64,000 bases of DNA from Verticiella alkaliphila (GCF_018904615.1 NZ_JADCNH010000006.1:62001-126000); one strand, 5' to 3'; counted from the first letter of the stretch, positions 1 through 10,301 are shown. The notes: generated from the letters alone by a model not told the origin. Made by a program: numbers and translations.

Positions 1-708
1 GCGGTAGAAGCGGGCGCGCAGCTCGCGATTCTCCGCGTATTGCATCACGGGGATGTAGCAGGGCGCCTGCAGGGTGAGCTTGTAACCCGCGAGGCCGTCT
101 TCCTCGGCCGTGGCGCGCGCCGTGGCGAGTACGTCCTCGGGCAGGCCTGCGAGCTCGGCCGCGTCCTCGGTCACGTAGGCGAACGCGTCCGTCGCGTCGA
201 GGACGTTCTCGGAGAACTTCTGCGAGGCGGCGGCTTCTGCTTCGGAAATCTCGGCGAAGCGGGCACGTTGCTCGGGCGGCAGTTCCACACCGCTCAGGCG
301 AAAGTCGCGCAGCGCGAGCTCGAGGATGCGCTGGCGCGTGGCCGGCAGCTCGGCCGCGACGGATTCGTGCAGTCGTCGGTACTGGCGGTACAGACCCTCA
401 TGCAGCCCGACCCAGGTGGAGAATTCCGTCACCTTGGGCAGGGCCGCGTTGTAGGCCGCCCGCAGTTCCGGCGTGTTGACGACAGCGTTCAGGTGGCCGA
501 CGGCCGACCAGGCGCGCCAGAGCGGCTCGGTGGCGGCGTCGAGCGGGTCGACCACGGCCTCCCAGGTCGCCGGCAGTGCCGGATCGGCGGCACGCTCGAC
601 GGCGTCGCGCGCCTGCACGAGCAGGGCATCGATGGCGGGCTCCACATGCTCGGGACGGATGTCCGCGAAGGCCTGGAGTTCACCGATGTGCAGCAGGGGG
701 TTGGTCAT
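1..708 (-). CDS. prlC: Oligopeptidase A (M3 family metallopeptidase), N-terminal part only
   Basis: The minus-strand frame starts at the ATG at 708 and runs off the left edge with no stop, giving about 236 codons. The N-terminus reads MTNPLLHIGELQAFADIRPE and then HVEPAID, which matches the start of oligopeptidase A (PrlC/OpdA), a cytoplasmic zinc peptidase that degrades short peptides and cleaved signal peptides. The HExxH zinc motif of the family lies in the C-terminal half, outside the window, so catalytic competence cannot be judged. It is the next gene downstream of folD on the same strand, 145 bases away. The identification rests on the N-terminal sequence only. Confidence 0.85.
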   Translation of the reverse strand, partial: MTNPLLHIGELQAFADIRPEHVEPAIDALLVQARDAVERAADPALPATWEAVVDPLDAATEPLWRAWSAVGHLNAVVNTPELRAAYNAALPKVTEFSTWVGLHEGLYRQYRRLHESVAAELPATRQRILELALRDFRLSGVELPPEQRARFAEISEAEAAASQKFSENVLDATDAFAYVTEDAAELAGLPEDVLATARATAEEDGLAGYKLTLQAPCYIPVMQYAENRELRARFYR

Positions 709-853
709 GGCGGCGGGGGATCCGTATCAGAAGAATGGAGGACAGGTTGGGATGGCGCGCGCAAACACAAGTTCCGCGCCCCGCAGGCCGGCCCCGTCCC
801 CACGCGCCACCGCCCGAAGCGAATGCCCCCGGCGGGTCAGGAAAGTGGCCGCG

Positions 854-1711
<858 letters not shown>

Positions 1712-1760
1712 GATGCGTGTAAGTCCTTGGCGATGCGAAAAAGGGGGGAAGGCTTGGGGC

Positions 1761-2381
1761 TCAGGCGTCGGCCTTGCTGAGCGCGACCTTCATGAGATCG
1801 GCCACCGTAGCCACCTGGAGCTTTTCCATGATGTTGGCGCGGTGCGCCTCGACGGTCTTGATGCTGATGCCGAGGTCATCGGCGATCTGCTTGTTCAGCC
1901 GGCCCGCGACGATGCGTTCGAGCACCTGCTGTTCGCGCGAGGTGAGGCGCGCGAGCATGGCCTCGCGGTCGCGCCGGTTGGCGGCCTCGGCGGCCTGGCG
2001 GTGGGCACGATCGAACATGTTCGCCACGATCTGGCGCAGGTCCGTGTCGTTGAACGGCTTCTCGAGGAAGTCGACCGCGCCCTTCTTGATGGTGGACACG
2101 GCCATGGGCACGTCGCCGTGGCCCGTAATGAAGACGGTCGGCAGCGGAATCTGGCGAGCGATCAGGTGCTCCTGCAGCTCCAGCCCGCTCATGCCCGGCA
2201 TGCGCACGTCCACGATCAGCACACCGACGACGGCGGGATCGTACGCTGACAGGAACGCCTCGGCACTCTCGTAGGCCCGCACGCGATAGCCGTTTGCTTC
2301 GAGCAGCCAGCGCAGGGAGTCGCGTACCGCTTCGTCGTCATCGACGATGAAGACGGTATTCGAGGGGGAGGTGTTTCTCAT
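1761..2381 (-). CDS. FixJ-family two-component response regulator
   Basis: A 206-aa protein with an N-terminal receiver ([13 protein letters not shown] acidic pocket, phosphoacceptor Asp about 58 in [10 protein letters not shown], conserved Lys in FLEKPF) and a C-terminal LuxR-type helix-turn-helix ([20 protein letters not shown] then [16 protein letters not shown]). This is the FixJ/TtrR/NodW architecture: phosphorylation by the partner kinase should promote DNA binding. Its ATG overlaps the TGA of the upstream kinase gene (ATGA at 2378-2381), so the two are translationally coupled and almost certainly partners. The kinase gene is transcribed away from aceE, which makes the pyruvate dehydrogenase promoter a plausible target, but this is inference from position. 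Confidence 0.93.
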   Translation of the reverse strand: MRNTSPSNTVFIVDDDEAVRDSLRWLLEANGYRVRAYESAEAFLSAYDPAVVGVLIVDVRMPGMSGLELQEHLIARQIPLPTVFITGHGDVPMAVSTIKKGAVDFLEKPFNDTDLRQIVANMFDRAHRQAAEAANRRDREAMLARLTSREQQVLERIVAGRLNKQIADDLGISIKTVEAHRANIMEKLQVATVADLMKVALSKADA

Positions 2382-4168
2382 GCGGGTTGCTCCTTTGTGA
2401 ATGCCAATGCCGGTACGTTGCCGGTCTCGGTCTCGTTGTCGACGTCGCGGTCGGCCGCGGGCTGAGGTGCCACCCAGGGCAGCGAGAACGAGAAGACCGT
2501 GCCGCCTTCTGCGTTCGGGACCGCCCAGAGGCGGCCATGATGGGACTCGATGATGGTGCGACAGATGTTCAGCCCCATGCCCATGCCTTCGGCCTTGGTG
2601 CTGAAAAACGGTTCGAAGAGGCGCTGCGGATCCAGATCGCCCAAGCCGTGTCCGTGATCCACGACCGAGATCTCGAGCGTGTCGGGCCGCTGCACGACGC
2701 GCACGAAGACGACGCGTCGCTCGGCCTCGACCATGGCATCCATGCCGTTCTTGATGAGGTTGAGCAGCACTTGCTCGATGAGGATCGGATCGGCCAACAC
2801 TTCGGGCAGATCCGGCGGCACCTGGCGGATGATCTCGATGCGGCGCTTCTCGGCGTCGATCTCGGCAAAGCCCACGGCATTGTCGATGATGCCGTTGATT
2901 TGCACGCGCTGGTGACGCGGCTCGCTGCGTTTGACGAACTCGCGGATGCGCCGGATGATGAGCCCGGCCCGCTCGGCCTGCGCGGCGGCCTTCTCCAGAG
3001 CGGGCAGCAGGTAGGTGGGCTCGGTCTTGCCTGCGCGCACGAGCGCCACGGCGCCCATGCTGTAGTTGGCGATGGCCGTGAGCGGCTGGTTGAGCTCGTG
3101 GGCGAGCGAGGAGGCCATCTCGCCCATGGTGATGAGCCGGCTCGTGATCTGGATCTTCTCCTGCTGCAGCAGCGAGGCTTCCTCCTGGGCGCGGCGCTCG
3201 GTGATGTCGCGCGCCACCTGCATGCGCACGCGTCGTCCGTCCGTCCAGGCGAGCATGCGGTGGTGCACCTCGAACCAGCGCTTGACCGCGGGCGAGAACA
3301 CCTCGACGGCTTCCTCGGTGTAGCGGCCGCGCCGGCCGGCCAGGAGCTGCCCATGGCCGCTTGCCTGGGAACCGAAAATGCGACGATAGGTCTTGTTGGC
3401 GAAAAGGAGCTCCAGCCCCTGGGCGCCATCGGCCGTGACGGAGATCGCGTCGTCCAGGCCCTCGAGCACCGTCATGAAACGCTCGTGCGCGGCGGCCAGC
3501 GTCTCGCGGATGCGCTTGGATTCGGTGATGTCCGTGAGCGAGGTCATCCAGCCCGTCTGCACGCCGTGCCGGTCCACCAGGGGGGAGACGTACATCCGCG
3601 TGGTCAGGCGCGAGCCATCACGGCGTTGTGCCTGCATCTCCAGGCCGGACGTGGGCGCATTGCCGGCCAGCAGCATCGTCATCATGCGCTGGTGCGCGGC
3701 GTGCTGGCCTGGCACCCAATAGGGAAAGGGTGCGGTGCGACCGATGAGATCGGACTCGTTCCAGCCGATGATGCGGCAGAAGGCCGGGTTCACATAGGTG
3801 ATGCGCCCATCCATGTCGAGCACGCGCATGCCGGTGAGCATGGAGTTCTCCATGGCGCGTCGAAAGGCCGTCTCGGCGATGAGGGCGGCTTCGGCGCGCT
3901 GGCGGAACCGGGTATGACGCCACAGAGTCAACAAGGCCCAGACGATCACGAGTGACAGCGAGACCACCACCCACAGCAGCGTGCGGTGCGAAGCGCCGGT
4001 CAGGGCCAAGTATGGGCTCTCCAGCCGGTCCATCCAGACGATGACGGCCGCGAGCACCCCAAGCACCGCCACCAGGGCGATGAGGGGCGTGACCCAATAC
4101 AGGTTGCGCCGCGTGCGGCCGGCTTCGAGAGAGGCGGCGGACTGGCCGGGGGTGGGAGGACGAGCCAT
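2378..4168 (-). CDS. Membrane-anchored PAS sensor histidine kinase, FixL-like
   Basis: From the ATG at 4168 the protein has about 596 aa; a GTG at 4195 in the same frame would add 9 residues, and neither start has a clear Shine-Dalgarno. Order of domains: short cytoplasmic N-terminus, two transmembrane helices (WVTPLIALVAVLGVLAAVIV; LLWVVVSLSLVIVWALL), a PAS domain (GRITYVNPAFCRIIGWNESD), a second PAS-like domain, then a HisKA/HATPase kinase of the FixL/DctB class with H-box SSLAHELNQPLTAI (His about 357), N-box NLIKNGMDAM, and an FEPFFSTK/GMGMGL lid. No haem-binding PAS residues can be assigned with confidence, so the signal is unknown. It is coupled to the FixJ-like regulator and divergent from aceE. 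Confidence 0.92.
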   Translation of the reverse strand: MARPPTPGQSAASLEAGRTRRNLYWVTPLIALVAVLGVLAAVIVWMDRLESPYLALTGASHRTLLWVVVSLSLVIVWALLTLWRHTRFRQRAEAALIAETAFRRAMENSMLTGMRVLDMDGRITYVNPAFCRIIGWNESDLIGRTAPFPYWVPGQHAAHQRMMTMLLAGNAPTSGLEMQAQRRDGSRLTTRMYVSPLVDRHGVQTGWMTSLTDITESKRIRETLAAAHERFMTVLEGLDDAISVTADGAQGLELLFANKTYRRIFGSQASGHGQLLAGRRGRYTEEAVEVFSPAVKRWFEVHHRMLAWTDGRRVRMQVARDITERRAQEEASLLQQEKIQITSRLITMGEMASSLAHELNQPLTAIANYSMGAVALVRAGKTEPTYLLPALEKAAAQAERAGLIIRRIREFVKRSEPRHQRVQINGIIDNAVGFAEIDAEKRRIEIIRQVPPDLPEVLADPILIEQVLLNLIKNGMDAMVEAERRVVFVRVVQRPDTLEISVVDHGHGLGDLDPQRLFEPFFSTKAEGMGMGLNICRTIIESHHGRLWAVPNAEGGTVFSFSLPWVAPQPAADRDVDNETETGNVPALAFTKEQPA

Positions 4169-4204
4169 AGCGTGCGTAGTGTAATTCGGGGTCACTGTTT
4201 TGCG

Positions 4205-4221
4205 ATTTCATATTATGAAAT
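4205..4221. promoter_or_regulatory. Perfect 17-bp palindrome in the kinase/aceE divergent region (operator candidate)
   Basis: ATTTCATA-T-TATGAAAT forms 8-bp arms around a single central T. It sits in a short AT-rich stretch between the divergent kinase gene (start 4168) and aceE (start 4311), where the surroundings are strongly GC-rich. A partial copy (ATATGAAAT) follows at 4233-4241. Symmetry and location suggest a binding site for a dimeric regulator of the pyruvate dehydrogenase operon, the kinase gene, or both. The cognate protein is not identified. Confidence 0.55.
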
Positions 4222-4232
4222 GATGCGCCGCA

Positions 4233-4241
4233 ATATGAAAT
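4233..4241 (+). promoter_or_regulatory. Half-site ATATGAAAT, two helical turns from the palindrome
   Basis: The TATGAAAT element at 4234-4241 repeats the right arm of the palindrome (4214-4221) exactly 20 bp downstream, the same helical face. Its left arm is absent (the bases before it are GC-rich). It may be a secondary site for the same protein. Chance cannot be excluded for a sequence this short. Confidence 0.35.
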
Positions 4242-4310
4242 TTTGATTGCCGGGGGCCTGTCCGAGCCCCTAGAATTCGCGCATTCACCGATTTCCACGG
4301 AGACGATCCT

Positions 4311-7013
4311 ATGTCCGCGCTGCCCGCCACGCCCCCCGACGACGACGCCCAAGAGACCCAGGAATGGCTCGAGGCGCTCGAAGCCGTGCTCGATCGGGAG
4401 GGTCCCGGCCGCGCGCACTACCTGATGGAGCGTCTGATCGAGCTGGGCCGCCGTTCCGGCGCCAATATGCCGTTCAAGGCCACCACGGCCTACGTCAACA
4501 CCATCGCCCCGCACCAGGAAGCGCCGTCGCCGGGTCGTCATGACCTGGAAGAGCGCATCCGTTCCTATGTGCGCTGGAACGCCATGGCCATGGTGGTCAA
4601 GGCCAACCGCCACGCGCCGGCCGATGGCGGCGATCTGGGCGGCCACATCGCCTCGTTCGCCTCGCTCGCCACGATGATCGGCACCGGCCAGAACCATTTC
4701 TGGCATGCCGAATCCGAGAACCACGGCGGCGACCTGGTCTACTTCCAGGGCCACTCCTCGCCCGGCATCTACGGCCGCGCCTACCTGGAAGGCCGCCTCA
4801 CGGAAGACCAGCTGAACAACTTCCGCCAGGAAGTCGAGGGCAAGGGCCTGTCGTCCTACCCCCACCCGAAGCTCATGCCGGATTTCTGGCAGTTCCCGAC
4901 GGTGTCCATGGGCCTGGGCCCGCTGATGGCCATCTACCAGGCGCGTTTCCTGAAGTACCTGCATGCCCGTGGCATTGCCGACACCAGCAACCGCAAGGTC
5001 TGGGTGTTCTGCGGCGACGGCGAAATGGACGAGCCCGAGTCGCTCGGTGCGATCAGCCTCGCGGCCCGCGAAAAGCTGGACAACCTGGTCTTCGTCATCA
5101 ACTGCAATCTGCAGCGTCTGGACGGCCCGGTGCGCGGCAACGGCAAGATCATCCAGGAACTCGAAGGCGACTTCCGCGGTTCCGGCTGGAACGTCATCAA
5201 GCTCATCTGGGGTGGCTACTGGGATCCGCTGCTCGCGCGCGACAAGGAAGGCATCCTGCGCCGCATCATGGAAGAGACGGTCGACGGCGAATACCAGGCC
5301 TACAAGGCCAATGACGGCGCCTTCGTGCGCGAGAAGTTCTTCGGCAAGCACCCCAAGCTCCTGGAGATGGTCAGCCGCATGACCGACGAGGACGTCTGGC
5401 GCCTGAACCGTGGCGGCCACGATCCGCACAAGGTCTACGCCGCGTTCCATGCTGCCGTGAACCACGAAGGCCAGCCGACGGTCATCCTCGCCAAGACCAT
5501 CAAGGGTTATGGCATGGGCCGCGTGGGCGAAGCCAAGAACCCGACCCACCAGCAGAAGAAGCTCGATACGCAATCGATCCGCGAATTCCGCGACCGCTTC
5601 AACATCCCGGTGCCGGACGACAAGCTCGAAGAGCTGCCGTACTACATGCCCCCGGCGGATTCCGAGGAAATGCAGTACATGCACGAGCGTCGCAAGGCCC
5701 TGGGCGGTTACCTGCCCAAGCGCCGCGAGCGCGCCGACGAGACGCTGCCGGTGCCGGCGCTCTCCGCGTTCCAGGCCGTGCTCGATCCCACCGCCGAAGG
5801 CCGTGAAGTGTCCACCACGCAAGCCTTCGTGCGCGTGCTGACCACGCTGCTGCGCGACAAGGAACTCGGCCCGCGTGTGGTGCCCATCGTCGCGGACGAA
5901 TCGCGCACGTTCGGCATGGAAGGGCTCTTCCGCCAGATCGGCATCTACGCCCCGGAAGGCCAGAAGTACATCCCGGTCGACAAGGACCAGGTCATGTACT
6001 ACAAGGAAGCCAAGAACGGTCAGATCCTGCAGGAAGGCATCAACGAAGCGGGCGCCTTCAGCTCGTGGATCGCCGCGGCCACGTCGTACTCGACGAACAA
6101 CCGCATCATGGTGCCGTTCTACATCTACTACTCGATGTTCGGCTTCCAGCGCATCGGCGATCTGGCCTGGGCCGCTGGCGACATGCAGGCGCGCGGCTTC
6201 CTCCTGGGCGGCACGTCCGGGCGCACGACGTTGAACGGCGAAGGCCTGCAGCACGAGGATGGCCACAGCCACCTCATCTCCAGCACCATCCCGAACTGCG
6301 TCTCGTATGACCCGACCTTCTCGCACGAAGTCGCCGTCATCGTGCAGCATGGCCTGAAGCGCATGGTGCAGGACCAGGAGAACGTCTACTACTACCTGAC
6401 GCTGCTCAACGAGAACTACCCGCACCCGGGCCTGAAGCCGGGCGACGAGGACGGCATCATCCGCGGGATGTACCTGCTGCAGTCGGCCCGCACCGACAAG
6501 CAGGACGCACCGCGCGTGCAGCTGATGGGCTGCGGCTCGATCCTGCGCGAAGTGATGGCCGCTCAGGACCTGCTGCGCGACGACTGGGGCGTGGCCTCGG
6601 ACGTCTGGAGCGTGACGAGCTTCACGGAGCTGCGCCGCGACGGCATGGATGCCGAGCGCCACAACCTCCTGCATCCGGAAGACAAGGCCCCGCGCGTGCC
6701 CTACGTGGCGCGTGCCTTGGCCGATCACCCCGGCCCGGTGGTTGCCTCGACCGACTACATGAAGATGTTCGCCGAGCAGATTCGCGCCTACCTGCCGACG
6801 GATCGTGCCTTCCGCGTGCTGGGTACGGACGGCTACGGCCGTTCGGACTTCCGCGCCAAGCTGCGTGAGCACTTCGAAGTGGATCGCCGCTTCGTCGTGA
6901 TCTCCGCGCTGCGCGCCTTGGCCGATGAAGGCAAGGTGCCGGCCGAGTCGGTGGCCAAGGCGATCCAGAAGTACGGCATCAATGCCGGCAAGACCAATCC
7001 GCACACTGCCTGA
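4311..7013 (+). CDS. aceE: Pyruvate dehydrogenase E1 component, homodimeric type
   Basis: A 900-aa protein (E. coli AceE is 887 aa), preceded by GGAGA 7 bases before the ATG. It decarboxylates pyruvate with thiamine diphosphate and acetylates the lipoyl group of AceF, linking glycolysis to the TCA cycle. The thiamine-binding motif is clear: VFCGDGEMDEPES (GDG about residues 236-238), ending about 27 residues later in NCNLQRLDG. Other E1 landmarks include GHIASFASLATMIGTGQNHF near the N-terminus and KTIKGYGMG. It leads the operon aceE-aceF-lpdA, with 15 and 13 base gaps between the genes. Its promoter region contains the ATTTCATA/TATGAAAT palindrome. Confidence 0.98.
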   Translation: MSALPATPPDDDAQETQEWLEALEAVLDREGPGRAHYLMERLIELGRRSGANMPFKATTAYVNTIAPHQEAPSPGRHDLEERIRSYVRWNAMAMVVKANRHAPADGGDLGGHIASFASLATMIGTGQNHFWHAESENHGGDLVYFQGHSSPGIYGRAYLEGRLTEDQLNNFRQEVEGKGLSSYPHPKLMPDFWQFPTVSMGLGPLMAIYQARFLKYLHARGIADTSNRKVWVFCGDGEMDEPESLGAISLAAREKLDNLVFVINCNLQRLDGPVRGNGKIIQELEGDFRGSGWNVIKLIWGGYWDPLLARDKEGILRRIMEETVDGEYQAYKANDGAFVREKFFGKHPKLLEMVSRMTDEDVWRLNRGGHDPHKVYAAFHAAVNHEGQPTVILAKTIKGYGMGRVGEAKNPTHQQKKLDTQSIREFRDRFNIPVPDDKLEELPYYMPPADSEEMQYMHERRKALGGYLPKRRERADETLPVPALSAFQAVLDPTAEGREVSTTQAFVRVLTTLLRDKELGPRVVPIVADESRTFGMEGLFRQIGIYAPEGQKYIPVDKDQVMYYKEAKNGQILQEGINEAGAFSSWIAAATSYSTNNRIMVPFYIYYSMFGFQRIGDLAWAAGDMQARGFLLGGTSGRTTLNGEGLQHEDGHSHLISSTIPNCVSYDPTFSHEVAVIVQHGLKRMVQDQENVYYYLTLLNENYPHPGLKPGDEDGIIRGMYLLQSARTDKQDAPRVQLMGCGSILREVMAAQDLLRDDWGVASDVWSVTSFTELRRDGMDAERHNLLHPEDKAPRVPYVARALADHPGPVVASTDYMKMFAEQIRAYLPTDRAFRVLGTDGYGRSDFRAKLREHFEVDRRFVVISALRALADEGKVPAESVAKAIQKYGINAGKTNPHTA

Positions 7014-7028
7014 TCGGGGACGCAGACG

Positions 7029-8387
7029 ATGAGCCAAACGGTAGAGATCAAGGTTCCGGACATCGGCGACTTCGACGAGGTCGAGGTCATCGAGGTGCTG
7101 GTGGCGGTGGGTGACACCATCGAAGGCGAGCAAAGCCTCATCACGGTGGAGTCCGACAAGGCCTCCATGGAAATCCCCGCGTCGCAAGGCGGCGTGGTGA
7201 AGTCCCTGAGCGTGAAGGTGGGCGACAAGGTCAAGCAGGGCAGCGTGCTGTTGCAGCTCGAGCCTGCAGGCGAGGGCGAGGCCAAGCCCGCCGAAGACGA
7301 CAAACCTGCGGCCGCGCCCGCGAAGGCTGAAGCGCCGGCAGCCCAGCCGGCCAAGGCCGAGGCCGCGCCTGTGAAGGCCGAGCCGGCCCAGGACAAGCCG
7401 GCGACGGCACCCGCCGGGCAGGCCGCGCGCAGTGCGCCCGTGCAGGCTGCTGCCACGGACAGCGCGGTGCCGGTGCCGCATGCCTCGCCCTCGGTGCGCA
7501 AGTTCGCCCGCGAGCTGGGCGTGGATCTGCACAAGGTGCGGGGCACGGGCCCCAAGCAGCGCATCACGCAGGACGACGTGCGCGGCTTCGTCAAGCAGGC
7601 GCTGGCAGGCAATGCCCCGGCAGCCGCGGCCTCGGGCAGCGCAGATGGCGCCGCACTCGGCCTCTTGCCCTGGCCGAAGGTGGATTTCAGCAAGTTCGGC
7701 CCGATCGAGACGAAGGCGCTCTCGCGCATTCAGAAGATCTCGGGCGCGAACCTGCATCGCAATTGGGTCATGATCCCGCACGTCACGAACAACGACGAAG
7801 CGGACATCACGAGCCTGGAAGCGCTGCGCGTGCAGCTCAATCGCGAGAACGAGAAATCCGGCATCAAGGTGACGATGCTGGCCTTCCTCATCAAGGCCGT
7901 CGTGGCCACGTTGAAAAAGTTCCCACAATTCAATGCGTCGCTCGATAGCGACAACCTCGTCTTCAAGCAATACTTCCACATCGGTTTTGCTGCCGACACG
8001 CCCAATGGGCTCGTCGTGCCGGTGATCCGCGATGCGGACAAGAAGGGCATTCTTGAGATCGCCGAGGAGACCTCCGCGCTCGCCAAGAAGGCACGCGACG
8101 GCAAGCTCTCGCCTGCGGAGATGCAGGGCGGCTGCTTCTCGATCTCGTCCCTGGGCGGCATCGGCGGCACCCACTTCACGCCCATCATCAATGCGCCGGA
8201 AGTGGCCATTCTCGGCGTGTCGCGCAGCTACCAGAAGCCGGTGTGGGACGGCAAGGCCTTCGTGCCCCAGCTCACCGTGCCGCTGTCGCTCTCGTACGAT
8301 CACCGCGTCATCGACGGTGCCGCAGCGGCGCGCTTCAACGCCCACCTGGCCGGCCTTCTGGCCGACTTTCGCCGCGTGATGCTGTAA
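7029..8387 (+). CDS. aceF: Dihydrolipoamide acetyltransferase (E2 of pyruvate dehydrogenase)
   Basis: A 452-aa protein with one lipoyl domain (residues 1-80, lipoyl-lysine 44 in ESDKASM), a long Ala/Pro/Lys-rich linker (about 80-150), a peripheral subunit-binding domain ([18 protein letters not shown], about 151-192) and a C-terminal acyltransferase core ending with [11 protein letters not shown], whose His (about 425) and Asp are the catalytic pair. E2 forms the cubic core of the complex and transfers the acetyl group to CoA. E. coli AceF has three lipoyl domains; a single one here is common in Burkholderiales. The lipoyl domain is almost identical to that of the adjacent lpdA product. Confidence 0.97.
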   Translation: MSQTVEIKVPDIGDFDEVEVIEVLVAVGDTIEGEQSLITVESDKASMEIPASQGGVVKSLSVKVGDKVKQGSVLLQLEPAGEGEAKPAEDDKPAAAPAKAEAPAAQPAKAEAAPVKAEPAQDKPATAPAGQAARSAPVQAAATDSAVPVPHASPSVRKFARELGVDLHKVRGTGPKQRITQDDVRGFVKQALAGNAPAAAASGSADGAALGLLPWPKVDFSKFGPIETKALSRIQKISGANLHRNWVMIPHVTNNDEADITSLEALRVQLNRENEKSGIKVTMLAFLIKAVVATLKKFPQFNASLDSDNLVFKQYFHIGFAADTPNGLVVPVIRDADKKGILEIAEETSALAKKARDGKLSPAEMQGGCFSISSLGGIGGTHFTPIINAPEVAILGVSRSYQKPVWDGKAFVPQLTVPLSLSYDHRVIDGAAAARFNAHLAGLLADFRRVML

Positions 8388-8400
8388 GGACGGGACATCC

Positions 8401-10209
8401 ATGGCCAATACCGTAGAGATCAAGGTTCCCGATATCGGTGATTTCGACGAAGTCGAAGTCATCGAAGTCCTGGTGGCCGTCGGCGACACCATCGAGGCCG
8501 AGCAAAGCCTCGTCACGGTGGAATCCGACAAGGCTTCCATGGAGATTCCCGCGTCGCAGGGCGGCCTAGTCAAGGCGCTCAGCGTGAAGGTGGGCGACAA
8601 GGTCAAGCAGGGCAGCGTGCTGCTGCAGCTCGAGCCCGCCGCCGAAGGCGCCGCGAGCGAAGGCGACAGCCAGGCTGCCGCCAAGCCGACCGAAGACAAG
8701 GCGGCGGCCGCGCCCAAGGCGCCGGCCGAGCCTGCCAAGCCAGCGCCCGCCACCTCGAGCGCAGCTCCGGCCCCGGCGGCCGCGGCGTACGAGGGCAAGG
8801 CCGACATCGAGTGCGACGTGCTCGTGCTGGGCGCGGGCCCCGGCGGCTACTCGGCCGCATTCCGCGCGGCCGACCTCGGCCTGAACGTGGTGCTGGTGGA
8901 ACGCTATGCCACCCTGGGTGGCGTGTGCCTGAACGTGGGCTGCATCCCGTCCAAGGCGCTGCTGCACACGGCTGCCGTGATCGATGAAGCGCGTGCCCAG
9001 GCCGCGCACGGCGTGAGCTTCGGCGAGCCCACCATCGATCTGGACAAGCTGCGCAGCTTCAAGGACGGCGTGATCGGCAAGCTCACGGGCGGCCTCGCGG
9101 CCATGGCCAAGATGCGCAAGGTCACCGTGCTGCAGGGCGAGGGCAAGTTCGTCGGCCCCAACCACTTGGCGGTCACGGGCAAGGACGGCAAGATCGTCGC
9201 GTTTCGCAACGCCATCATCGCCGCCGGCAGCCAGTCGGTGAAGCTGCCGTTCCTGCCGGAAGACGATCGCATCGTCGATTCCACGGGCGCGCTGCAACTG
9301 CGCAGCCTGCCCAAGAAGATGCTCATCATCGGCGGCGGCATCATCGGGCTCGAAATGGGCACGGTGTATTCCACACTGGGCGCGCGTCTGGACGTGGTCG
9401 AGATGCTCGATGGCCTGATGCCGGGCGCCGATCGTGACCTGGTCAAGGTCTGGCAGAAGCTGAACGCCCCGCGCTTCGACAACATCCTGCTCAAGACCAA
9501 GACGGTGGGTGCCGAGGCCCGCGAGGATGGCATCTACGTGACCTTCGAAGGCGAGGGCGCCCCGAAGGAACCGCAGCGTTACGACCTGGTGCTGCAGGCC
9601 GTGGGCCGTGCGCCCAACGGCAAGCGTATCGATGCCGACAAAGCAGGCGTGACGGTGACCGAGCGCGGCTTCATCGAGGTCGACTCGCAGATGCGCACGA
9701 ATGTGCCGCACATCTTCGCCATCGGCGACATCGTGGGCCAGCCCATGTTGGCGCACAAGGCCGTGCACGAAGCCCATGTGGCCGCGGAAGCCGCCGCCGG
9801 CGAGAAGAGCCACTTCGATGCGCGCGTGATCCCGTCCGTGGCCTATACGGATCCGGAGATCGCGTGGGTGGGCCTGACGGAAGACGACGCCAAGAAGCAG
9901 GGCGTGAAGGTGAAGAAGGGCGTGATGCCGTGGAACGCCTCGGGCCGTGCCATCGCCAACGGCCGTGACGAAGGCTTCACGAAGCTGCTCTTCGATGAGG
10001 CCACCGGCCGCATCGTGGGTGGCGGCATCGTCGGCACGCATGCCGGCGATCTCATCGGCGAAGTGGCCCTGGCCATCGAGATGGGCGCGGACAGCGTGGA
10101 CATCGGCAAGACCATCCACCCGCACCCGACGCTGGGTGAATCGATCGGCCTGGCGGCGGAGGCCGCGGACGGCCACTGCACGGATCTGCCACCCGTCAAG
10201 AAGAAATGA
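8401..10209 (+). CDS. lpdA: Dihydrolipoyl dehydrogenase (E3) with N-terminal lipoyl domain
   Basis: A 602-aa protein, about 120 residues longer than ordinary E3 because of an N-terminal lipoyl domain (residues 1-80, Lys 44) and an Ala/Pro-rich linker (about 81-135). The E3 part shows the FAD-binding VLGAGPGGYSAAFRA, the redox-active disulfide in GGVCLNVGCIPSKAL (Cys about 176 and 181), the NAD-binding IIGGGIIGLEMG, and the catalytic HPHPTLGE near the C-terminus. It reoxidises dihydrolipoyl groups of E2 to NADH. Lipoyl-bearing E3 proteins are known from Cupriavidus and its relatives and from Neisseria. It is the last gene of the operon and ends 13 bases before a long perfect hairpin. Confidence 0.97.
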   Translation: MANTVEIKVPDIGDFDEVEVIEVLVAVGDTIEAEQSLVTVESDKASMEIPASQGGLVKALSVKVGDKVKQGSVLLQLEPAAEGAASEGDSQAAAKPTEDKAAAAPKAPAEPAKPAPATSSAAPAPAAAAYEGKADIECDVLVLGAGPGGYSAAFRAADLGLNVVLVERYATLGGVCLNVGCIPSKALLHTAAVIDEARAQAAHGVSFGEPTIDLDKLRSFKDGVIGKLTGGLAAMAKMRKVTVLQGEGKFVGPNHLAVTGKDGKIVAFRNAIIAAGSQSVKLPFLPEDDRIVDSTGALQLRSLPKKMLIIGGGIIGLEMGTVYSTLGARLDVVEMLDGLMPGADRDLVKVWQKLNAPRFDNILLKTKTVGAEAREDGIYVTFEGEGAPKEPQRYDLVLQAVGRAPNGKRIDADKAGVTVTERGFIEVDSQMRTNVPHIFAIGDIVGQPMLAHKAVHEAHVAAEAAAGEKSHFDARVIPSVAYTDPEIAWVGLTEDDAKKQGVKVKKGVMPWNASGRAIANGRDEGFTKLLFDEATGRIVGGGIVGTHAGDLIGEVALAIEMGADSVDIGKTIHPHPTLGESIGLAAEAADGHCTDLPPVKKK

Positions 10210-10222
10210 TCGCGTTGGCAGC

Positions 10223-10260
10223 ATGAGAAGAGGGACGGCCGAGGCCGTCCCTCTTCTCAT
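10223..10260. terminator. Perfect 18-bp inverted repeat, bidirectional terminator candidate
   Basis: ATGAGAAGAGGGACGGCC and its exact complement GGCCGTCCCTCTTCTCAT flank a 2-base GA centre. It lies between the convergent ends of lpdA (10209) and the membrane-protein gene (10302). There is no clear T-tract on either side, so it could stop transcription from both directions by its stability alone or protect 3' ends. The stem is unusually long and perfect. Confidence 0.6.
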
Positions 10261-10301
10261 GCGCAGACTGACCGCGCCGCCGCGCGGCCGCCCCGATGGC
10301 G

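Noticed and set aside
3618-8807. Very long open frame (about 1700 codons) on the minus strand opposite aceE and aceF
   Set aside because: It is the antisense shadow of the well-supported aceE-aceF genes, caused by high GC at third positions. Its translation is rich in His, Arg and Ala, without recognisable domains, and only its end joins real kinase sequence in another frame.
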